A stretch of 64,000 nt of DNA, taken from assembly GCA_016802295.1 (NCBI GenBank), contig JAESIW010000203.1, forward strand, positions 569,780 to 633,779, given 5' to 3'. Shown here one piece after another: positions 23,304-32,796 of this stretch; positions within the stretch are counted from its first letter, which is position 1; every line of letters begins with the position of its first letter. The notes under the pieces were generated by a model. The model was not told where the DNA came from. It did no database searches and saw only the letters and a list, made by a program, of their open reading frames with translations. Both the position numbers and the translations under genes were made by a program. Origin of the DNA: Brachionus rotundiformis (lineage: Eukaryota > Rotifera > Eurotatoria > Ploima > Brachionidae).

Positions 23304-24426
23304 ATCTTGATTAATTTCTACAACAACAATAACAAGAAAAAATTTATTTTATATTTAAATTTTACTTCCTCTTGTTATCATTTTAGATTAAAGAAAAAAA
23401 AACACCTCATTTAAATAATTAATTTGAAACCAAAATTTAATTTTAATTATTTTAAAATAACTTCCGAGTATTCAACTAAACTAAACTGATGTATTTTACT
23501 CATTAAATTAATTTACTTTAATTAATAAATGGTATAAGATGTGAACAGATATTTAGATTAAAATAATTGGATTAAAATAAAGTTTATGTTTACCATCCGT
23601 CATCCAAATTTATGGCCTTAAAATAAACCTCCTCAATTTTTCAATAGAAAGAAATCCATCTTTTAAACTTATTCTATGATTATCTAACTATCTTATTTTA
23701 AGCATAAGGTTTGAGTAGTACAATTCTAAACATGAAAGGATATATTTACTTTAATTAATCTAATACTGAATTTTATTAAATTTGACAAAAGGATACAATA
23801 AAAATAAACTTATTGATCAAAAATGTGACTTTTTTACTCATTTTTGTTCTTTGTTCGAGTATAATTTCTACAATAAAATTATTAAGTGAAAAATAATTTA
23901 TCAGCTTGTTTAAATTTAAACTTGAATAAAATTCTAAAAAATAAAATAGCAAAATTGGTCACTTTTTTATAAATGGTACAAATTATTAATATAAGTTGTC
24001 GACTAGCCTGGAGAAAAATTAATTGTTTTATTTCTGGAATAAAAAATGGTTCAGTCTTTAGCGCTTTTAGCTAATAATTTTTAAAAATAAAATTTTCTTT
24101 TTGTTTATATTATAGAGAATATATTTTTAAACTTTATTGAGTCAAATATTCCCAAATGAATAAAACTATTTGGTTTAAATATCTCTGCTTTTTGATAATT
24201 TTATCTCCCTATCTAACTTAAGTTGTTGTTATGGGAAAACTATCAGATAATTTGTTTCAAGTCAGCTCAAATTATCTGTTTGTTAAACGATCTAAATTTT
24301 TAAAAATTAAAATTCTTGAAGTCAAGTTTATTACGCATAAAAATAATTATAATTTTAACTAAAATACTTATTAATTAAATTATAATAAATCTAAAAAACT
24401 ATTTTTGCTTTTAAAAGTTAAAGTAA
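23304..24426. other. Intergenic, no gene seen
   Basis: About 1.1 kb between divergent genes. AT-rich; no motif or RNA gene recognised. Confidence 0.55.
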
Positions 24427-24928
24427 ATGTTTAGACTCTTTGCCAGTGAATTATCCCGAATCTGGAATATTCAGAATTTGGCAATTAAACAAATAAGTGC
24501 GCCAGTCATTTCGACAAAAAGATACCTCAAAGAGCCTGTCTACCCAGCGTTAAATGAGGAGGAGATTCGAGAAATTTTTGCCAAAGGTAGTGGACCAGGT
24601 GGACAGAAACTTAATAAAGCTACTAACCGTTGCCAACTAAAGCATATTCCAACAGGTTAGACATTTGTAAGCATAAATAAACCAGCCTACAATCTTTGGT
24701 ACTTTAGGTATTATTGTGTCTAGTCACCACACTAGGTCACTTCAAGAGAATAGAAAAATTGCCCGCAAATTGCTCCAGCAGCAGCTAGATTTGTTTTATA
24801 ATAAAGAATCGAGCTATTTGGCCAAATTGGCAAAGCTAAAACAAGAGGAAAAAATTTCAAAATCTAAACGATCTGTTGAAAATTTAAAAAAAAAGAAAAA
24901 GTTTAAGGAAGAAGAAGGTCTTGATTAA
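24427..24928 (+). CDS. MTRFR: Mitochondrial translation release factor in rescue (MTRFR, C12orf65 type)
   Basis: Codon-independent peptidyl-tRNA hydrolase that frees stalled mitochondrial ribosomes. Exons 24427-24655 and 24708-24928 (52-nt intron) give 149 aa. An N-terminal basic, mitochondrial-targeting-like segment (MFRLFASELSRIWN) is followed by the release-factor motif GSGPGGQ (GGQ at 58-60). Then come KLNKATNRCQLKHIPTG and HHTRSLQENRKIARKLLQQ, which match MTRFR closely, and a lysine-rich tail for rRNA binding. The length fits the single-domain rescue factor rather than full release factors. Its stop codon lies only 7 bp before the ATG of the next gene on the same strand. Confidence 0.88.
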
Positions 24929-24935
24929 ATTAAAA

Positions 24936-26566
24936 ATGATAAGCTCTGAAAATACTGAAGAATTAGGCGAAAAGAGAAAAAAACACGAATGCTCGGCTAT
25001 TTGTCCGAGTATGGAATATTTGGAAAAAAGCGAAATAATAACAAATGTCAAATGTACAGTTCCAGAATGTGACGAGGTATTTTCCCAAATATCAGCACTT
25101 AATTTACATTTGGAAAAAGTTCATAAAATTTTAAAAAAAGTAATATTTTGTTTTTCTTCTTAAGTCAAAAATTCCAACTTAAGATTATATTTTTAATTGA
25201 AAAAAAACAATTAATTAAATTAAATAAATTTTTTTTTGATTGAATAAATTCAAATCCAAGAAATAGATTACTTGGTATTTATATTAGATTTTTATCATTT
25301 TCGGTCCAAATAAAATTAATCAAAATAGAATTAGGCATTGGTAAATTTATGTTTAATTAAGGTCGAAAAAGATGAGCTTTTGTGCACCAGAGCCATGTCC
25401 AAGTCGCAAAAAGTTAAAGAAAATTGTGAGTGCAAATATTACTGTCCCAAGGCTGGTTGCAAGTATAACAATGGTACTCGGTCTTTGCCCACATTTCACA
25501 GTCTAAAAAACCATTTTATTCGCATGCATGGTATCAAATCATTCAAATGCTCAAAATGCTTGAAAGAATTTTCAATTAAATCTGAAATGGAACGTCACGA
25601 ATCAAGGTATTAAAATTTTATTAATTTAATTAAGTTTAATTAACATGTTCAATTTTGTTTGCTTGAAAAAAAAGATAATTTAATTTGATAAAAATTTAAC
25701 TAAGACATTATTTTAATAGTTGTGGACAACTATTCGTCTGTGATCAATGCAACATAAGCTATTCATCTTTGGCAGCATTACAGAAGCATATAAAAAAGAA
25801 GAACCATGTACAAAATGACAAAATAAGCACAGATAATTCGAATAAAATTCAGATAAGTAAAAATAAGACGCCAAATGGCATGTCTACCATTCAGCCAGTT
25901 TTCATATTGCCCAAAAATGTGCTCAGCACTCAGCTGATTCTAATACCAAACAATGAAAGCCGCAGCTTGGATAAATCGGACTCTGTTAGTACTCAAGAAA
26001 CAGGCTCACAAACCAGTAATCAAGCCAACCAAAGTTGTGGCATTCAATTCGATGCTTCCATTGATCTTTTGCACAATCTTGACCAAAATTCTAAGGATCA
26101 GATAAAAGAAAAGACCAATGTTTTAAGCCAAGCCAATGGTGATTATGATTATTTGGATGCAGCCACATCGACATCACCTTTTATAGATTTTGAGCTTTTT
26201 TTCAACAATTCAAGTACTCAGACACAAACAAGCTATTTTACCAATACATGTTCCATTCAGACTGCCGATTTGGAAGATAATCAATACTTTTATTCAGATT
26301 TTGAGAATGTACCAGACTACATCTATTGTAATAATGAAAATGGTCGATATTTGAACAAAACTTGCCAAACAAATCGCTGTGATACACCTGTTGGTCATAT
26401 TGAGTCAACTTATGCTTCGGTAACTCAAACCGAAGCAGACTATTTTTATGATTACCAAATTCATTCTAATACTCAATCAATTCAGACTCAAACTTATAAT
26501 CAAGATTCTTTTTTTATTCCAAGCTCGAATATGGTCCAAACTCAGACAGATTTTTGTTTTAATTAA
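24936..26566 (+). CDS. ATMIN: ATMIN/ASCIZ-like zinc-finger protein with QT (LC8-binding-type) motif array
   Basis: Exons 24936-25139, 25362-25606 and 25720-26566 give 431 aa. Four zinc-finger-like modules lead: C40/C45/H58/H63, C96/C101/H119/H124, C131/C134/H147/C151, and CDQCNISYSS with KKNH. A long, disordered, acidic and Gln/Thr/Ser-rich C-terminal half carries repeated QT motifs (GSQTS, STQTQTS, SIQTA, TCQTN, VTQTEA, SIQTQTY, VQTQTDF). This layout is that of ATMIN/ASCIZ, the transcription factor that drives and is buffered by the dynein light chain LC8 (DYNLL1) and is linked to ATM signalling. Assignment rests on architecture, not residue identity, so a different zinc-finger protein with LC8 motifs is possible. 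Confidence 0.75.
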
Positions 26567-26667
26567 TTGATTTAATTGTTTTGGAATATGTCAATTTAAT
26601 AAAATGTCAACATCACTTTTTGCTTTGTGTTTATTTCTTTATTAAAATTAATTAAATCAAAAATGTC

Positions 26668-27474
26668 GGGTCTGTTAAAACACAAGATCAATGATCTTCA
26701 ATTTTCAAGATCAGTGAAATTCAAGATCAATTATTCAATTACTGATACTCATTTTTATTACCTGATATTGGTTTTCAAGATCAAAAAATAAGTGTCTGGT
26801 AAAACTTTTTCAGATTCGCCTAAAGGACTATCCTCATCATCATCTACTACAAACTCAATATCCATTGACTCATCTACCTTTAAAGTCTCAAGTCCAATAG
26901 CAAGATTTTCAACATCATCAACGTCAACATTGAAGTTGTTAGTCTTGGCTATCAAATCTAAAGCAGCACCAACAGCACCCGATCTAGTTAAATTCTGGTT
27001 ATGTCTCCAGCAACATTCGTCTAGGTATGATTGTAAATACAGCCGATGAACACCTTTCATCTTCTTAAGAGCACTCTTAGCTGAGTTCCAGACTGACTCT
27101 ATACCGTTTGTGTGGACCCCAGTTTTTGGGTCAACAAAATATAGGTCATGGTTGACCATTAAGTGAACATAGTTAACCGCAGTCGCTGAGATATTTTGCT
27201 AATAGTTGGAATAGAAACACCTACTAAATCTTTAATGTCTTTTTGGAACATTTGAAAGCACCAGTGTAAGATTATCTTTAACATTTTGACGAGGCCAACA
27301 TCAAACTTGAAGCTGTTAATAATTGTTAAATGTAGCTGTTAATAATTAGTCTGATCTTAAAATTTATTAGTTGATATTGAAATTCAGTATCAGAAAATGT
27401 TAATTGAATAATTGATCTTGAATTTCACTGATCTTGAAAATTGAAGATCATTGATCTTGAGTTTTAACAGACCC
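26668..27474. mobile_element. Merlin-type (IS1595/ISXO2-related) DNA transposon, internally deleted
   Basis: An 807-bp element bounded by terminal inverted repeats 26668-26741 and 27401-27474, 74 bp each with a single mismatch, starting GGGTCTGTTAAAAC. The 8-bp target duplication AAAATGTC is at 26660-26667 and 27475-27482. Target-site length of 8-9 bp and the transposase remnant inside both fit the Merlin superfamily. It sits about 100 bp past the ATMIN-like stop codon. The high TIR identity and intact duplication suggest a recent insertion. It is non-autonomous because the catalytic core is missing. Confidence 0.9.
26758..27284 (-). pseudogene. Merlin transposase remnant (N-terminal helix-turn-helix and C-terminal end only)
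   Basis: Two fragments in different frames. 27284-27159 encodes a short helix-turn-helix-like piece (KDIKDLVGVSIPTISKIS). 27159-26758 encodes the ISXO2-type C-terminus: VNHDLYFVDPKTGVHTNGIE, then W, then YLDECCWRHNQN. The IE..W motif includes the expected third catalytic acid. The central region with the first two catalytic aspartates is absent, so about 150-200 residues appear deleted between the fragments (inference). The remaining acidic tail reads into the left TIR. Confidence 0.85.
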
Positions 27475-27482
27475 AAAATGTC

Positions 27483-28180
27483 TAATAAATTTATTTTTTA
27501 TCTTAATGTCAAATTTGATCTAATTTTATATAAGATCATTTCCTCATAACGAAAAATTAATTTTATTAAATAAAAAAAGTATATTTTTAATAAATTTGAA
27601 AAGATAAAAAAATACCATGTGCTCAAATTAGCCGATAATTAGTTTTAAACAAATAAAATTTGAAAAAAACCAATTCATGATTGCATGGCTTGACTAAGAG
27701 ATAATTAAACAAAAAAAAAAGAAAATAATCACTGAAAATTTAATTAAATTAACTAAAAAAATAAATATATATAAAAAACAAAATATCATGTTTAGCCTAA
27801 ATTTAAAACTATAAAAACAAACATTTTGGTTAATCATATCTATTATTTCAAAACAAGCACAACACTAATTGGCTTTAGCGTGAGTATTGAAACAAATTTT
27901 AAAAGTATCTGTTAGTAAGTTGATATTGTTATATGACTTGAAATTTAAAAAAGATTTATCTTTAAACTTCATTTTGGAACGCCAAAGTTAACAAATGGAT
28001 TAGTTGGAAAATTTATCTTTAATTGCTGTTTTATAAATAATGATGCATTGATTTGAATAAAATTAAATTGAGCCTAAACTTGTTGATTTATTGATAAGTT
28101 TAGCATAAAAATGATAAAAAAAAATTTCAATTATTATTTTCCATAAGAACTAGAATTTATTTTAAATATAAAAATTTAAG
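27483..28180. other. Intergenic, no gene seen
   Basis: About 700 bp of AT-rich sequence between the transposon and the next gene; presumably includes that gene's promoter. Confidence 0.55.
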
Positions 28181-28597
28181 ATGAAAATTTTCTGTGAAAT
28201 ATTCCATCGAGCCCTGAATAATTCGTCACATTTTAATGGCGCCTGTTTTCACTACATCAATCCAAACATCACTCTTGGAACTAAGTCCAACCAAACTGTG
28301 GCCACTTCTTCACGTAAAATAGACGATCTCGAAGCAGCTATTTTTATCATTGTTGTTATTTGCTTTTATGGTCTTTCTATATTCTTCATGGTTGTTGCCA
28401 ATATTAGATTTAACTTTGTTATTGATAGAGATATAAATGGAAAATTTTATTGTTGGTTTAAGAAGAAAAATGACCTGTACGAGAGCCAAAGAGATGAGAC
28501 TAAAAATACAATTGATATTATCTTTAGTGACTCGTCAAAATTGCTTACTTCAGTGGCAGTAGGATCTGATCAATGCGACAAAATTGTTAATGTGTAA
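28181..28597 (+). CDS. KCNE-like single-pass membrane protein, 138 aa
   Basis: Intronless. The N-terminal ~45 residues hold three N-glycosylation sequons (NSS, NIT, NQT) and no signal peptide. One membrane segment (AAIFIIVVICFYGLSIFFMV) follows LE, and a cytoplasmic tail of about 65 residues is charged. This layout and length match KCNE potassium-channel beta subunits, and LEAA plus FYG around the membrane segment resemble the KCNE1 LEAL and FFG positions. Similarity is short and hydrophobic, so the call is tentative; it could be an unrelated type III membrane protein. Confidence 0.5.
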   Translation: MKIFCEIFHRALNNSSHFNGACFHYINPNITLGTKSNQTVATSSRKIDDLEAAIFIIVVICFYGLSIFFMVVANIRFNFVIDRDINGKFYCWFKKKNDLYESQRDETKNTIDIIFSDSSKLLTSVAVGSDQCDKIVNV

Positions 28598-30337
28598 TTT
28601 TTGTAATTAAATAAATTTTTTTAAGATTAATTTAAACCCTTTATTAAACATAATTAATTGTTTATTTATTTTTGATACTTAAATGTAATCTAAAATATTT
28701 TTAGATAATTTTTAAAACCTCTTTAAAGATGCATTGATTATTGTTCTGAAAGATTACATGCTTACTGAAATATTAATAGATGATAAAAATTATTGTTTTA
28801 TTTTAAACAGATAAAGTGACTATAAAGACTTTTATTAATATTAAATTAATTAAAATCAACAATAAAATTGATAAGTCTAAAAATTTTAATTTTCTTAACT
28901 TTTTTTATTAATAACAAAGGGACACAAAAGAAATGATTAAGCTGATTGTTTTAATATATCAATTAATCATTATTTGAAGTAAATGTTAATTTTAAAAATT
29001 AAAAATATCATGATATTATTTCCCAATATAAATGAGATATCTTAAATCAATTTTGGTAAAAATTTTTCTGTTTAAAGATTCAAAATTTGACCAAATCATT
29101 TTTGCTAAAGTCAAAATATATCTTTATAAATTTGAAATAGATATTTTAAAATTAAATTAATTTTTTTAAAAAGGTACCTTATTTTCTTTGCTTATTTGAT
29201 CATAGTTAATTAGTAACAAAAAACAATTAAATAAATTTTTCCTTCATTATTGGTCCATATGACAAATTAGATAACACTTAATATTTTTTTGTCTTTTTAT
29301 AACAAAGAGTAAATTTTTAGATTTAATTTGACCGGTTCCTATCTAAAATCAGAGAAAAAATTAAAAATTTCAATTAAATTTTGATATCGCAAAATTAAAA
29401 TAAATAATTATTTATCTAAGAAATTTTTCAAATTTCATTTATTGTAAATAAATTTCTCAAATTTTTGGAGCACAATTTTTTCAATATCTGTATATAAAAT
29501 GGTCACAAAAAATATCATATTTTGTTTTATTATTTAATTTGATTTCATTTTAGCTTTGATACATAGCGATTAATTTAGTGTATAAATTCCATTTCATTCC
29601 TATTATCTATTCAAACGAATACATTTTTGTATTCAAGACACAAACAAAATTCTGAGCACTTATTCAATCAAACAAAAAAATATCAAAATAATAATTAATT
29701 TTAGTTTTCAGGCATTTGTGATTAAAATTTATTCATCTAAAAGATACAAGAGCTACAAATTCTTGTCGCTTTTGGCATACAACAAAACCTTATTCAAGCA
29801 ATTTGTTTGTATTGATGATTGCCAATTATTTTACTTATATATTGATCTTACGCTTTTAACTTTAACTTTTATTGATGACAACTAAAAACTTATAGAAAAA
29901 AAAGCATACAATTTAACAATTATTTATATTTAGAGAACAATATTTGATTTAAAAAATAAAAACAAACAAATTGTTCAATATATAAAAGAGTTCTAACTTT
30001 GGTTAAATTATTAGCTACGTGGGAAAGCAAATTTTAGCCAGAAAACTACATTTCTACGATACTCTCTGATAATTATCTTCTCAAGCAACACCAACACACG
30101 ATTAAAATTAAAATATTTTGAATTATTTTTAATTTAATTAAAAAATAATAACTAATTTGGATATATTTTTTATTCATTCAATTTAGAGAATGTTTATGAG
30201 ATTTTTGTTTGTTGGCAAATAAATTGGTCAAACTGGAATAGATAAAAAAAAGAGAAGTTTTTTTTTTGCTATTAATTAAATGCTAAGTACACTTGATAAT
30301 TTTGTCACTGAACATTTAAAATGCTCATAAAAAAGCA
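28598..30337. other. Intergenic, no gene seen
   Basis: About 1.7 kb of AT-rich DNA; no gene, RNA or repeat recognised. Confidence 0.5.
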
Positions 30338-32382
30338 TTACATAATCACAATGTTATGTAAGAAGTTGAAATCCTCATATTAAATTGGTTCGAGGATCAC
30401 TTGATCGAACCAGAAAATCCACTTTTGAGGAATCAATTCTAATCTAAATATTTAAATGTTTGATTAAGCATTTTATGTGAGTTTTTTTCTCTCCAAATTT
30501 GCCTACATTCAATATCTTATATTACGTAATTTTTGCCTCTTTTTATAGAAATACATAACTCAAATTATATAAACATTCTAGATAATGAATAAATTTTTTA
30601 TATTCGAGCAGAATATTGGCTAAAGTTACGTAATAGCAGTGTTATTACGTATACAATGTATGAAAAGAGTTTTGTTGCCAAGACTATATAGTTCTTTGTT
30701 GGTGAAACATTTTGTTTTTTGTTGTGCTTTTTACAATTACAGCCAAAAATTGGTTTAGGGATACAAAAGGCGCCAGATTTAGCTACCATCTAATTGTGTA
30801 TATTTGTGAGTGTATGTGTGTGTGTGTGTATATATGATATTATATGTTTATAATATTTGAAATAGTTGAAATTTTATTTAAAAAAATTGATACAAAACCC
30901 TTTTCAAGCTAAGCAAAGAGCAAGTTCTTGTTCTTTTTTTTCCCAGAGAGTAACCAAGCAGTCAAAAGAGCTCGACTGTAGATCAATCGAGCGTATGCAT
31001 AGGCTTTTAACCATTTTGCCAAGCTCAAGCTTGGCAACTACTACACGCCCATTCGACCACTACCACCAGCACCGTCAGTGCACATAGGTCTTCGGATTTT
31101 TTCCACACACACACACATTTTTTTTTCTCTAGTCTTTATTGATTTTCTTTCTCAAATTAGTCTATAATTAAAATTATAATAATAAATTTACAATATTTAA
31201 ATTTTTATTTATATTAAAGAGTAAAAAAATTACGTAACATTAAATGCAAGCAAATAATATCAAGTTTGCTATTATCTCAAGGGTTAATATTGTAAATTAT
31301 TTCGAAATAAATAACTACGCAATATTATGAATTAAGCTACAATGGACTAGTATTCAAGGGCGTGAGTACTCGGGATTTTAAAACTTTATATTCATTAGCA
31401 TATTTAGTTGTGTAATCTTATTTTTTTTTTTTTTTTTATATTTTCTTTAAAAAAATATATTTATATTTTTATAAGTAAAAAAGCAAATATCAAGTTAAGC
31501 TAAAATGTAGTGTAATAGTATTAATAATTAAGTTGTAGAGTGACATTTGAGAGTCTAATTATTAAAAAAAAAGATTTTTTTTTAATTAATTAATTTAATG
31601 GCTCGGTTTATTATCGGACAGAGCTGATTTGGGTCTATGTGACAGAAACGAGTTAATGAATGATCACGTTTCTAATCACGAAGGTTACGTAACCAAATTG
31701 GATTGATTTAAATTGTAAATTAGGCAATCAGGCGACTCTGGAAGCAGCAGCATTTTGGCACACTAAGTGGTTGCTCCTACTTGCCTAGGACATTTATTTA
31801 AATAAAATTAATTCTTTATTTTTTTATGTACGGTTCACAATTTAGAAAATTATTTTTTGGTTGCTATACCAAATTGGACTGTTAGCTAATAGCTTTATAA
31901 TTCTCAATTTAGAAGCAGTTTTTTTTTTCTTATTTTCTTTTTTATTTTTTATTAAATTTATTCAAAGTAGCACTAATCAGTGACAAACTAAATTTTAACT
32001 ATTACGTAATATATATATTTTTTCATAACATTATGATTATATTTAACTTAAATTAAGGCTTCGATACAAACTGTTCTCATTAGTCATCCAAGTTGTTAAA
32101 CTATTATGCTTCAGCGTTAAAGTGATGAATGAAGAAAATTTTTCTCTTTTTTTTTTTGTTTTATTTATATTTATAAATTTATTTTATTTTTAAATTCGCA
32201 ATTCTTGGTTCTCTATAAGTAAAAATTAAGCTCTAAATAAAATAATTTGCCATTTTTTGTTTCTATTTCACTTTTTATTTAAAATGAGAGTATGCTAGAA
32301 AATTTCTTCGAATGGCTAGATATACCCCTCTTTGGAAAACTTGGTTAAATTTAGAATTTTGATTTTTTTTTGTTTTGCGTAA
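30338..32382. promoter_or_regulatory. Cluster of TTACGTAA (PAR-bZIP/NFIL3-type) sites upstream of LIN-41
   Basis: Exact TTACGTAA palindromes occur at 30522-30529, 30626-30633, 31230-31237, 31685-31692 (within the 12-bp palindrome GGTTACGTAACC) and 32002-32009. Near matches are at 30338-30345 (TTACATAA), 30354-30361 (TTATGTAA), 30645-30652 (TTACGTAT) and 32375-32382 (TTGCGTAA). This is the consensus for PAR-bZIP, NFIL3 and C/EBP-family factors. All lie 0.4-2.5 kb before the LIN-41 start. A more GC-rich patch at 30890-31090 could be a noncoding first exon. Confidence 0.6.
30811..30830. repeat. (TG)n microsatellite
   Basis: A short TG run with one interruption, continuing into TATATATG. Confidence 0.9.
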
Positions 32383-32796
32383 ATTTTATCAATTTAACTA
32401 GATAAGAAATAAATAATAGTAAAATTGCGCTTTGTATCTCACCTGTACCCACCTTTAATTCATGCTAATTAATTAAATTTAATTGCTCATGTTTTTACGT
32501 GTACATTTTTATCTGCAAAATGGAATATTTTGCCAAAGCTTTGTTTTACTATAAGAATAAATAAAAAATTTAGTTGTGTCACTTTTTTTTTTATCATTTT
32601 TTATTTAATAAAAATAATTTTAAAAAAATAAATTTTTATAGATAAAATTTCATTTAGTAATTAAAACACCTGAATATTAGGAAGAAAAATATGATTATGT
32701 TTAATTGATATTTGTGACCAAGCGTGTATAAAGATAACCAACAAAAGCAACACTTCTGTCGCACAGAACCACATATCTGGCTTTTAATTCAAAACA
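32383..32796. other. Proximal upstream region / 5' UTR of LIN-41
   Basis: AT-rich until about 32720, then a C/A-richer stretch (ACTTCTGTCGCACAGAACC) typical of a leader just before the ATG. No clear TATA box position can be fixed. Confidence 0.45.

Noticed and set aside
30380..30420. GGTTCGAGGATC resembling a tRNA B box
   Set aside because: No matching A box or acceptor stem; it is part of a short inverted repeat with GATCGAACC.
30598..30789. 63-codon minus-strand frame
   Set aside because: No support beyond being open; overlaps the TTACGTAA cluster.
30866..31087. 73-codon frame in a GC-richer patch upstream of LIN-41
   Set aside because: No homology seen and no clear ATG context; more likely a noncoding exon or regulatory DNA than a gene.
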